Shown: positions 46,321-57,700 of the stretch, piece after piece
Layout: every line of letters begins with the position of its first letter
How positions within the stretch are numbered: the stretch's first letter is position 1
NCBI GenBank assembly: GCA_947561715.1
Contig: OX387199.1
Span: 873,001 to 937,000, forward strand
Length of the DNA: 64,000 nucleotides
Source: Ascidia mentula
Lineage: Eukaryota; Chordata; Ascidiacea; Phlebobranchia; Ascidiidae
Direction of reading: 5' to 3'
Translations under genes and position numbers: made by a program
The notes under the pieces: generated by a model
What the model saw: the letters and a program-made list of their open reading frames with translations, nothing else
What the model was told of the DNA's origin: nothing
Database searches by the model: none

Positions 46321-49076
46321 ATGGCTTGCTCAAATGAACATACACTAAATCTGGTGCCGTGGTTACTGGTACAGATTGAAAAGAAGATTATTCCAGGCCT
46401 CCAATTTCGCAACGAAGATAAAAGTTTGATTCAAATCCCATGGAACCACCAAAATTCAGGGTCAGATTATGAGGGAATTCTACACAGGGTTTGTGTTTGT
46501 TAAACGTTGATATGTTTGTAAAAGTTCATATGCATGTTAAATAAACTAAACTACAATAACTATGTTGTTAATTATGATTTCGGTAATACTAACAGGCCAT
46601 GTTACCAATTCATCTACATGTTAGTGTTCAGTGTCTGCAAACAGAAGTGCTGTGTGGGTTTATATTTGTGGCATGAAATTTAATCTATTCACTGTCTTAT
46701 TACCAGATGTGGGTTGAACGAAAAGGTGTGAAAATAAATCCCAACAGCAAACCAGCAGATGTCAAGGGATCGTTCAGGAGTGCCCTAAACAAATCTAAAC
46801 ACTTAAGAGAAAGGAAAGACTTACATCAGCTTAATAAACAAATGAACAATTACAGGGTGTACCAAATATTGACACTGGAGGAAAGCTGTGGTATGTTTTT
46901 TTTTCAAATATTTTTACTTTATTACTGACAGTACATTTTATTATTGCATTATGTCAAATTTACTATTTTAGTACTGCCTGCATAAGTGCACCACCCAATA
47001 CAACACATGTCAGATATATTACTTAATCATGTATTATTGTCGGTGGTGGTGTACCTGCATGCACTATGCTAAAGAAATCCAGCTGCATAACAATGGAAAC
47101 TGGAACTACAACTGATTCGAAACTAACCAGCAATACATTATGTATCGTCCGATTTGTTTCTCTGATTAATAATTTTGAAATATAGTAGCAAATACTTAGA
47201 TGCATTCAACAGAAATTAAGAAGAAAGCAGTCAAGAGACACAGTAATGATGGTTCTAACAGCACTCAACAAAGCCCAGCAAGCTGTGTTAGCTTTTCAGC
47301 ATCACCCGGTAAGCAGTCTCACTGTGCTAAAACCAACACAAAAATTGACTCAATTTTACAGAAATTCCTCCGACCCCTCAACAAGCACAAATCAGTGAAG
47401 AAAATACTAAGTTTGATGGAGATTTTCCTATGGATCTGGTTAGTTTTATATCTGACACACTTTTGTTTGTAATAAACTGAAGCAATTTTATTTTACTGAA
47501 GTTAAAGTCCTTCATTCAATTACATGTGAATTTGTTTTGTAGGACTTAGGTGACGAGCTTGATCTAGACTCCATTACACCAACTCTAACTTACTCAGCAA
47601 ACCCGGTGGAAAACATTCAGGATTCAGTTAATGTAAATAACCAACTGCAAGATGACCCCAGTCAATATTTTGCTGATAGTAAAGCAGGAAAGCCCAGTGT
47701 CCTGTATGTTGGTGCAAACTTGGATGATCAGCAAATTAGTAATGTACAGACATCTGATTATGGTTTGGGTGATGTTGGTTATGTACAAACTGCACCACTA
47801 GGTGAGTGGGTTTACCAGTTATATTTCAACATTATCTAGAGAAAGTTAACACAAAGCTTGAAGAAAAGCAAAATAGGATGAAAAATTTGTTTGGCAGATT
47901 AAGAACTTTAATTACAATTCACGCAATTAGTTTAACAAAATTGTTATTTTAATAGATACTCAATGGGATAAGTCACGTTCTATTCTTTGGAATTACATGA
48001 ATCACTGCACAATTTCAAATTTGTATGGTAAGTTTCAATTGTTATGAGTCTGAAGTCAATATATTGACACTTTATTATTTGCAACAGATCAGTTATCACT
48101 GTACACTATAACCTTACACTATGGTGACATCTGTGTTGGCAAAGGTCAATTTGATTTAGTTAATGAAATGCGACTTTTGTATGGAAGTCATGCAGAACAG
48201 GTTGGACTGCTACATGAGCATCATATTACAACTCCTGATCATTTTTTGAAGGATCCTTTGGAATTTCCTTTGTATGCAGGTAAAAGGTTTGAATTGAAAA
48301 TATCCTTGCCTGCATGCCTGCCTACCTCTGTGCATGCCTTGCTGCAACTCAGTTTTCTCTAAGCATTAATGATGGACACAGTAGTATTTGTAACATCTGC
48401 TTCAGCATGATTAGCATATTAGCTTCTGCTTATCCATTCCGAAAATATCCTTCTTGTTGTATTTTACTCTAATTTGCCGGGCAAAAAACCTCAGGCTGTT
48501 ATGCTACTTTTTACATGTGTGTTTGCCAAGATATGGAATTTATATGGTGTTATATGAAAAGCTACTAATATACAGAACAAATGACAAAAAACAACAGTGT
48601 AGCATGAATTGTTTTTTTGTGAAGGGTCAGATGAAAAAATCAAGAAGACCCTCTCCAAAATGGGCCAAGGGATGTTGCTTCAAAGCGACAATGATGGAAA
48701 CCTGTATGGGACAAGGAACTGTGGAGCAGGAATTTTTCAGTATGATCAGAAAGATGAAAATGAACCAATTTACATGAAAAGAGGGGAGAAAGTCCTGCTT
48801 TTTTCACATCAAACATTCATTGACCAAGTTTTTGCACAAAATAAGACAGGGAAATTTCCAAAATCAATGAGGACCAAACGATTATTTTTTGGTTTTAAAC
48901 CTCACACAATAGAATCAAAGGGTGTTGTGTCTATGACAATAATGCCAGAGTGTGTGGAAGAGATTAAGTCAACAATATTGGGCTCAGATTCGAGTAGTTT
49001 GGTTTTCAGTGAAAATTCCCTAGACAACATTATAGAGAAATTTCAACAAATGAAAGTTAAATCTGCCACAAATTGA
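46321..49076 (+). CDS. IRF-like transcription factor C
   Basis: Exon 1 (46321-46487) encodes MACSNEHTLNLVPWLLVQIE then LIQIPWNHQNSGSD, ending ILHR. Exon 2 (about 46707-46889) encodes MWVERKGVKINPNSKPADVK, SFRSALNKSKHL and NYRVYQILTLEE. Together they are a complete IRF-type DNA-binding domain with its three readable tryptophans. Linker exons contain EIKKKAVKRHSND, then an acidic exon (47543-47801) with DLDDQQ-type sequence ending GDVGYVQTAPL. The association domain is SLYTITLHYGDICVGKGQFD, then in the last exon GQGMLLQSDNDGNLYGTRNC, FSHQTFIDQVF and TKRLFFGFKPH, with a stop at 49076. This gene has no Gln-rich exon. It is the intact parent of the 5' half of gene B. Confidence 0.85.
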
Positions 49077-49881
49077 TGAAATACCCCCTGGATTCTGTCA
49101 AGTTGTAAGTTTACATTTTAAAAGTTAACGTTGTTAACAAGTGTTTTTAATATATGATACATTGTTAGTTTGTTGTGTAAATATTGGTGACTTTATTTAC
49201 TGCATTACAAGAAAATGTATTTTAATTATTCCTGTTCTAGTTTTCTGTCAAGTTATTAGCAACCATTATACATGTCTTATTTTGCAGTCAATTAGCAACC
49301 ATTCAACTTTTTGTGTATTTTATTCCTGTCCAGATTGTAGTGTATTTTGAATTATTGTGCTTCTTTTTCTGCCAAGGATACAACAATTTAAACAGGACTG
49401 CTCTTCTGGCATAAATTAACAGAATTTATTTTTCTGTAGTTTTGCTTACCATACAGCAAGACTTCATTGGCAAACGAAACAACGAAGAAAGTGCTGTTTA
49501 AATTCTAAATATGTGTAAATTTCTGTTATTGCTAATTAAATATGTGGTGTATTTAGTATTTTAAAGATTTGTGTATTGTCGAAAAAGTATTAATTAACGT
49601 GCAGAATGTTGTTTAAAGTGTTTATAACCACCTTTGTCTTCAATTTTATCAGGTTGCTATACTCGGTAGGCACTGAAAATTATTAAACGTTGAAAACTCA
49701 CAAAGCAGGAAAACTGTTAAAGGTGTGAAGGTTGTTTTAAATTGAACAAAATGTTACAGGAAAAAAACTCCTCTTTTTATTTTGAGATTTTTTATCACAA
49801 AATAAAGTTCGAATTTTGTCGATGCTATGAACTGTGTGTTGCTTGAATTTATCAAACTCTGTTTGTGGGTTTATCTTTCAG
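49077..49881. other. Intergenic, IRF-like C to D
   Basis: AT-rich; 3' UTR of gene C and promoter/5' leader of gene D. It is not a copy of the spacers between A, B and C, so it lies outside the duplication. A splice acceptor (TCTTTCAG) precedes the gene D start codon. Confidence 0.5.
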
Positions 49882-52360
49882 ATGGATTTGGAGAGTGAGC
49901 ACGGCCTGACAATGAGACATTGGCTGATAAGACAAATAAGTAAGAAGGAGATTGAAAACCTCATTCGGGATCCACTCCATGAAAACATGATTCAAATTCC
50001 CTGGAACAAACAAGGGGAATCACCCAGTGAAGAGAAACTTTTTCGAGTAAACGAAATCGACCAGTAGTTTGTTTTGCAAGAAATGTATGCTTTTTGAACA
50101 TTTACATGTAACTTGAAACACAGAAATATTTTTCATGCTAATACAATATAAGCTGATAGCAGAAGTGTTTCCTATATCCTTGTAATTTCACAAAAAATTG
50201 CAATTCGTGGAGGTCCAAAAATGAAGTAACACTTTCAGACTGGCAATCAAATTGGGTTTAAATTAACAAATGGTATTTTCACAGTTGTGGGCAGAGAGAA
50301 ACGGCAAAGTTGTTCATCCTGATGCGAAACGCTCAAAGTTGAAAGACAACTTTAGGAATGCTCTTCACAAGTCAAATGATTTTGATGAGATGCCTGAGTT
50401 GCACGAGCTTAATAAACAATCTGGAAACTACAGAGTTTACACGTTGTTGTCAATGGAAGAAAGTAAAGGTACACTTGGCCCATATTTACTCCAATGATTT
50501 TTTGAATTTCTGAACTGTACTTTTGTGGTCTTGGCACTTAAAATTTCTAACATTATTTTAAGTTTTTCTTGCTAATTTAAACAATGTTTTCAATTGCTAA
50601 GTTTAACAAGCAAACATTATTTACTCCTACTTTTTGGTTACTAATAAATTATCTTCCTGAAACTTTTATAGCAAAGGCCCAAAGACAAAAAGAAGAAAAA
50701 CGATTGAAAAAGTTGAGTTCATCTTCAAGCAAACATAGCCCCGCGTACTCAACAACGTCCTCTTCCACGCAAGGTACACAATATTACACTTGGTGTTTTA
50801 TTTAACCTAAACTATGTGATACAAGCAGATACCCCAGGACTACCTGATGTACAACCATTTCAAGACAGCGAACACCAACCAATGGATTTCACTGTGAGTT
50901 ATTGCTACAACGATGATATTCCTTGCTTGAAAATGTTTTTAAATTACATATTAATAGACAAACTAATTGCTCGTCATATGAAATCAAGCCAATTTTGTTG
51001 TAATATAAGTACTATTGTGCAGAAAAATAATTATATTTTTTTATTTTTATTTGTTTTTATTCATATTTGCAGGAATCTCCTGTTTTTGACCAACAACAAC
51101 CTTCTCAGTACACAACTCTCCCTGCAAGTTACTTAGCTCCACATGCAAGTTTTACTGGAACTAACGATAGTCACCCAACAATGGCACAAGATGAAAGTAA
51201 CAACTTTCAACAAGCCCATGCATCCAACACTTGTAAGTGCACAACCTGCACCACGTTTTGGGAAATAACGATACTTATTTAGTTTTTTTTACTTTTATGA
51301 AACAATATCTAGTTTTTTTTATTTGTAGTGGTAATAACATTGAACCTTTAGAAGTTATTTTTATTTGTAAAAGTAATGACTTTTTTTCTAGCATTGCAGG
51401 TCAATCCCACAGATTCAAAAGTTAAAATGCTGCTAAAGAAGTTAAACCTGGGAAATCATTGTGGTGAGAATGTTTCCTAAAAATATGTACATATTCTTCA
51501 AAAACTTTTCTGCTTTTTGACAAAAAATTTGGTGCAAAAATTGTGAAAAAAAATAACAAAAAAAGGTAGCATAACAATGGCATGTTTTAGATGATCTTGT
51601 GCTCTTCACTATCCAGTTGTATTATGACAGTACACCAGTTCAAACTTGGAGAATGGATTTAAGCAAACCAATTCGATTTCTTTATGGCGATGATGAAAAC
51701 CAATTCGCTTACATTCTCTATCATAAGCAACTGGAAAAAGATGAGGAAATGCCAGAAGAATTTAAGTTTACACCCTATGAATTTCCCAAATATAATGGTT
51801 AGTTTCAAGTCAATATTTATAGTCTAAGTGTATGAAATAATCAAATAACTTTAAAACAAGCAACCCAACTCAACATTTTCCCAAATTTTCTTTTAGGTAA
51901 AAACCACCTTGTGGGTGATACTCTGAAAACAGCAGATCAAGGTGTTACTCTTCGAATTGATGACCACGGTAACCTCTATGGAAAAAGACTCTGTCAAGTG
52001 AGGGTTTATCATTTTGAACAAGGTCAGGAGTCAGAACGGAATCCAGTCAAGCTGGAAAGATACCAGGAAAAGAAACTTTTTTCATATGAAAATTACATAA
52101 AAGAACTTTGGGAATTTACTACTCATTCCAATTGCACGCCACGACCATCACCACAAGAGGTAAAAAAACTCTACTTTGGAATTGTCCCAACATCAACAGA
52201 GGCTAGTGGACTGATAACTTTGGTAATCACCCCTGAAGTTGTTTGTCCCATAAGAAACAAGCTTGTTTACAGAGACCAGTCAACACTTATAGCTATTAGT
52301 GACCCAAACAGCATCGACAATGCAATACGGGATGTTGTACAAGGCGTGTTTATGCAATAA
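49882..52360 (+). CDS. IRF-like transcription factor D
   Basis: MDLESEHGLTMRHWLIRQIS then IQIPWNKQGESPSEEKLF form the first DNA-binding-domain exon. After an intron come LWAERNGKVVHPDAKRSKLK, NFRNALHKSNDFDEMPEL and NYRVYTLLSMEESKG. A short basic exon (AKAQRQKEEKRLKKLSSSSS) and Ser/Gln-rich exons follow. The association domain starts DDLVLFTIQLYYDSTPVQTW and continues LYGKRLCQVRVYHF, FSYENYIKELWEF and VKKLYFGIVPTS, with a stop at 52360. AATAAA near 52500. It is more similar to gene A in its DNA-binding domain (RHWL, IPWNKQG, KSNDF) than to B or C. Divergence within the cluster suggests older duplications before the recent A/C event. Confidence 0.87.
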
Positions 52361-53004
52361 GATTGTTTATATTGAACATAAATAATAATATTGAATGTTT
52401 TGTGACACCAATGTGAAGTTGTTTATATTCGCCAACATCATTGTCACATTCACATAAGGCTGGAATTAGTTGCTAGATGTTCATCAATATTATCATTCAA
52501 ATAAAGTATTGCAGAAAGTTTAACCTGAATTTAAAGTGACTACCAATACGCACATATACAACTTAATTAAAACATAGCATGCTTAACTGTACCTGTCAAA
52601 TAATGTAAATATGGTAGTTTTTTTTTCGTTTTTAATTTTTATACTCGGATTTGCTTCATTTTCTTTTAGCACTTGTATGGGTTTAAATTATGTGTGTGCC
52701 TTGTGGTGTAACAGCATGTTTTATTGATATGGTAAACTAACAATAAACAAGGATTGTGGGGGCAGGTTTGTTGCATCAGTGTTAATTCATTCCAATATTA
52801 TCATGGTATACAACACAGATCACTTGTGTTGGAGATAAGAAAATCAGAGTAAAAGGACAGTACACAGTTTTGAAATTCCTGTTTCAAATATATGAACTGA
52901 CATTGTTTATTTGTGTTTGGCAAAATCAATTCTAAAATTACAAAAGGTAAGAAAACAAAATATATTGCACTTTTTCATGAACTTCATCAGTAACTGAAGC
53001 AGGG
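52361..53004. other. Convergent intergenic region, IRF-like D / arylsulfatase G
   Basis: 3' flanks of two convergent genes. Polyadenylation-type AATAAA at about 52500 on the plus strand. No gene recognised. Confidence 0.5.
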
Positions 53005-56000
53005 TTAATTAAACTTGAGGAAGGTTGTATCTTTTTTACAGCGACAATAGAACTTTGTTGCATCACAACACGGCAGAGCTGAAGGTGATTTTGAATAATC
53101 GACAACAGTTGTGTTGTCAGTTTTTACATCATTGAGAAAATTGTCTCGAAGCTCGTTTGCATTTTTGATAATCTGTCAAAAAACAAGATGTTGCAACTTA
53201 ACAAGATGTTGCAAGATGATGAATCATAAATTCCAGAAACAGAACCAATTAAAATAATCATGAGTCAGCGAATGCAGTTGAATAATTTTACTTCCAACAC
53301 TTCTGAAAGCAACTGAATCACTGCATCATTCACCTCATCAATGTTTGGCGTGTTAGTTACATTTAATGCAACGCTTTCAGCTGGATCTTTTACAACATCA
53401 AACACAAGAGGTGGATCGTGCTCCACTACTGGGGCAAGTTTGTGATTGCAATCAAACTGGTACCCCCCAGTCTTCCAGAATACCTTATATTGACCCATTC
53501 TGAGTGTGTCAATTTCACCAGCGGGGGGAGTGTCACCACTGTTGGGGTGAAAAATTTCCTACAAAAATATATTTTCAGTTTGTTTTTCATATTTCCCCTC
53601 CCACACATACATTGATGCCTATTACACAATTTAATAACTGGAAGATGATCAGTGTTGCTAAATTACTGTACCTGTTGGACAGTCTTTAGTCCTTGACAGT
53701 ATTTATAGAAAGCAGTCTTTAGCTCTTGGGAGTCATTACCCAATATTCCAGGAATTTAATATATGTCATATTCAAATATAACCTTATTCAAATAGAATCA
53801 TAAAACAAGTATATAAATTAATGTTAACTATAAAGTAAAACAACTTGCTACAACCATGCACCTAACTCAATACAATCATACAATGCACTGAGCACCAACA
53901 CTTTGACCATCACCAACCCACAATGTCATTCGGTCACAAGGTCACATGGTAAATCCATCCAAACCAGCAGGGTAGAATACAAGGTACAACAACAATTAAA
54001 TTAACAATTAAATTAAGGTACAACAGCAACTAATATTAACAATCAGAATAATTACCTTAATATTAAATGTTTTTTTTAAAAAAATTTTGACAACATGTTT
54101 TTGTTAGCTAGCATCATCTGGTGGGACAACAAACTTTACCTTTCTTGCTGTGTCAGTTTTTCCCATTAAAAAGTCATTCAAATCGATTCCGTCAAATTTT
54201 CTCAAAGTTGGCATTTTCGCCCCTGCTGCGGCCACAAATGTTGGAAATATATCAAGAGTTGAAGCGAGTGCATCGCTCGTGGTGTTGGGCATTATTTTAT
54301 TCGGCCACACGACAACTGTGGGCTCACGATGTCCTGCTTCCCATGTGCTGGTTTTAGCCGTGCTTCCACCCCCGTACGTGTCCTTGAGCCAACTACCAAG
54401 AAATGGTCCAGGACTTCCACTGCAAATATTGTGTAAAATGTAAAAAAAAAAAATCTAAAAACTTTCCGGATAGTGTCAGTACACAAGATCATAACACCCA
54501 TGGATAAAGGCAGCAATAAATACTAATGCTTGATGTAATGCTTTATATATTATCTATGGATAACGAATCCCTTTTTAATCGAATTTCAGAATCATTCGCA
54601 TTCTGTTGGAGCATAATTATAATTTATATCCAGTTTACCTTCATGAATAAGCTTGTATCCTTATTTCAAAATCAAGTGAGTGTCTGATATTCATAAACTT
54701 CTGGTCGGATACTTTACTTAAAATAATTTTACTGTGATGTCCAACCTGTATGGGCATTTCACCACCCACGGACCATTATCTCCAGTAAACCAAGTAAGTG
54801 TGTTTTCATAAACTCCACTTTGCTTCAAGGAACCGATAACTCGACCGATGACATCATCAAGTTCATGAAGCGTGTCCGCATAAACTGTGTCTACATTTGT
54901 CGAGTTCGAAAACCTGAACAGAGGAATGGATTTATTGCAGTCGAAATGTCCAGTGTTTACCATGTGCAGCAGGCATGGATATGTATGCAACACTATGAAA
55001 CATGCAATAATAGTGACATACATGTAATGACTTCACGAGCTACTTTGCAGGCTTGGCAGCCCAGGCATTGCAGCCCAACTGGATCAGCCACTTTTTCCTG
55101 ACAAGTCAAAGCAAGATTTCAAAAATCAAGCTCCCGGTGAGGTTTGAACTCACGACCCTGGGCTAACCATGCCCAACGCTCTACCAACTGAGCTACATGA
55201 GTTGTCCAATACAACATGAAACTTTTTCTTGAATAGCAATAAAAAAAATTCATGAAACAGTAAGAAACTGGTCAGATGTGTTATGTAATGACCCAACCAA
55301 GCTCATTGTACATATTTTATGCCGAAACAGTGGCCATCTGTACATATTTTAACTTGACACAACATACTTTTTACATTATTTACAACAACAGACATCCTAA
55401 CCTGTCACTGTGTGCAAGTGGGACATGCATATGGGCAAAAGCCATGTAGAGTAAAAACGGTTTCCCAGACTTGGAAGCGGAATCAATAAACTTCTGAGCT
55501 TTTTCTGCATAATGATCACCTAGTGTTGTGAGGTTGGCTGGTTGCTCCACGATGTCGTAGTCCTCATATAACGGCAATGCAGTGTAGTAACTTGGACAAG
55601 CTACATGGGGTAAAAAGGTTTCATATTACAAATAACAATACATTGTCAACTACAAGGGAAACATTAAATATATCATTGCCATTACCATGGAGAGTAGTTT
55701 AACAACACAGACACGTACACGTTCCGACAAACTAAAGTTAAGTTTTAAAGCAAAAATTAACAAGAACAAAGCAAATATATTCGTTAAAATTAATAATTAG
55801 TGTATTTTACTTCAATTCACTGCATATTATAAATTAACCATTTTCACACAATAAGTTCAACACACATATTTAAAAATAATACCTACGTATTGCACCGTCG
55901 TTAAATTGCAGATCATATTTTGATTTTGGGCATTCTTCACATTCTGGGCTGTTGTAGGCCTTCACATCAACACACCCCATATCATTACTGTAAGGCAGAC

Positions 56001-57125
56001 CATAGTAATAATCAAAACCTCTTGAACGTGGATGAAATTTGTGAGTCATTCCCAGGTGCCATTTACCTGAAAAATGTTGTCTCCTAAATTAAGATTTTTA
56101 TGCAAAACAAATGTTTCTCTATATTTTATCAAACAACACAAAGTCGCCAAATTACTTCAAACTTGAAAAATGGTGTTGCTTATAATCGAAGATGGCTCAC
56201 GTTTTTTAATGTTGAGATCATATTTTTCTGCCACTTTTCACATTCAATACCCATAACCTCAACAGGTGTTTATTGTGCAAGATAATTTATCTGACAATTG
56301 TGGATGATAGATTTGTTGGCAATACTATTACTTCAACTTGTGAACCAAACATTAGTTTTAAAATTAATGTGCGACATATAATTGAGTAAATGCGATAGAT
56401 GTAATTTACCAATCATTCCAGTGTAATATCCACTTTCCTTTAAAACCTCTGCTAGTGTGGTTTCATTGAGGGGGAGTCCCCCTACAGACTCCTGTGCAAA
56501 GTTTTTGACGACTCCAGTTCGGAGTCCGATTCTTCCCGTGAGAAGTGCAGCGCGAGATGGGGTGCAAACGGATGCTCCAGCATGGAAGTCTGTTAGTCTT
56601 AGGGGTTTGAAAGTGGGTAACAATCATTAAAAAACTAATGGTAAAAGATTAAGATGCAGGCAGTAGTGCACACTGTTATGACCTACATGGTCTCATCAGT
56701 GCAATTGGTAACTGTAGCACTGCACTAAAAAAGAAGTTTTGAACACCTCAAAAAATGAACACAAACAGTATTGAAATAATGTAGGATGAATAAAGTGGCA
56801 TATAGTATGAAACTATTTAAGACAATATGAAATACTCAAGGAACCTTAGTCCTTCCTCTGCCATTTTGTTGAGGTTTGGGGTCACATCCTTGTTGGGATT
56901 CCAGTTTGCTCCGAAATCTCCCCAACCGATGTCATCAGCAAACAATATCACAAAGTTTGGTCTTGCTTGGGAGCCAACATTCTGAAAGATGCAAAATATA
57001 CAACAATCTTAGAATTATTTAAATATTTAGCGTCCAAACAGACCCACCTTTTCAAAAGTGATTGTGCATTCACAAATAGCAATCAACAAAAAGCTGATCA
57101 CAATTTTGAGACAGTGAGTAGCCAT
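53005..57125 (-). CDS. ARSG: Arylsulfatase G-like lysosomal sulfatase, copy 1
   Basis: Nine exons. [20 protein letters not shown] (57125 on) is a signal peptide. Exon 2 has [20 protein letters not shown] with the calcium-binding Asp pair. Exon 3 carries the formylglycine signature [12 protein letters not shown], where Cys is converted to the catalytic residue, and [14 protein letters not shown]. Exon 4 has [20 protein letters not shown] and DMGC. Exon 5 has [15 protein letters not shown] and [14 protein letters not shown], diagnostic for ARSG over other sulfatases. Exon 6 has [13 protein letters not shown], exon 7 [16 protein letters not shown], and the last exon ends [17 protein letters not shown], like the ARSG C-terminus. 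Mammalian ARSG removes 3-O-sulfate from glucosamine in heparan sulfate in lysosomes. An intron holds a tRNA-derived repeat (55030-55202), and another holds a hammerhead-like hairpin (56655-56725). Confidence 0.9.
55030..55202 (-). mobile_element. tRNA-derived SINE-like repeat in an arylsulfatase intron
   Basis: The minus strand at 55202-55130 reads as a tRNA: TAGCTCAGTTGGTAGAGC (box A and D arm), an anticodon-like arm TGGGC-ATGGTTA-GCCCA, and a perfect T arm GTGAGTTCAAACCTCAC. The acceptor stem does not pair (ACTCATG against CGGGAGC) and the variable spacing is off, so it is a tRNA-like head rather than a working tRNA. A body follows (55030-55130), part of which recurs at 6284-6310. The T-arm half recurs at 61960-62003. 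Confidence 0.65.
56655..56725 (-). ncRNA. Hammerhead-ribozyme-like hairpin repeat, copy 3 (degenerate)
   Basis: Minus-strand core 56703-56667: TGCA, CTGATGAG, hairpin ACC-ATGT-AGGT, then CATAAC where other copies have CGAAAC, then AGTG and TGCA. Stem I (TGCA/TGCA) differs from the other copies but still pairs. The conserved GAAA is lost. It lies in an intron of arylsulfatase G copy 1. Confidence 0.45.
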
Positions 57126-57700
57126 GTTTAAATAAGGTGATACTTAACAACGGACCTGCATAGATGGAAATGACACTTAATGAATAAAACACAATAAAAA
57201 TTTTCAAAATAATAACAAATTAAGTAAAAAACAATCAAACCAATACATTGAAGAATTATATAAAGCAAAACAAAGAATGTTTGAACTGCATCAGCTGACA
57301 GACACACAAAATGGTGGCATGATACACTAAAAAAACACAATGTTTACAAAGCATGTTTGAAAATACAGTGATTAAGAAAACTATAACATATAAAGAATAT
57401 TGTTTTGTGACAACATGACAAGTCACAAAATCTTCAAACAAATAACTTGCATGCTTTCCACAGGTTGTCTGTATTTAAAGTGTGAATTTACCACTTCCTT
57501 TTCAAAACACAACTCAAAAATAAAATATTCAGTGAACATATCATCTATAAAACATCAAATGATTAATCCTGCATCAAACTACTACTGAACAATGATAATC
57601 AAACCAGGCAAGTTTTTCATGATGTTGCAAATTACAAATCACAGTAAGTGATGACAAGATTTAATTCCTCCAAAATATCGATTTCTAAACTGACGTTCAT
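57126..57700. other. Intergenic between the two arylsulfatase G genes
   Basis: About 575 bp; 3' flank of copy 2 and promoter side of copy 1 on the minus strand. No E-box palindrome of the kind upstream of copy 2 was found. No supported coding frame. Confidence 0.5.

Larger units (their letters stand above)
42511..47797. repeat. Tandem duplication, unit 2
   Basis: Second copy of the segment 37624-42510. The left boundary joins C-type exon sequence (TGCACCA) to A-type intron sequence (AGAAATCGAGG) with one base of shared sequence. The copies differ by scattered substitutions and small indels, by the minisatellite and by the 293 bp missing from unit 1. Confidence 0.9.

Noticed and set aside
55130-55202. 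Functional tRNA gene on the minus strand
   Set aside because: The T and D arms look good, but the acceptor stem is mostly unpaired and spacing to the anticodon arm is off by one. The half-copy at 61960 shows it is a dispersed repeat head.
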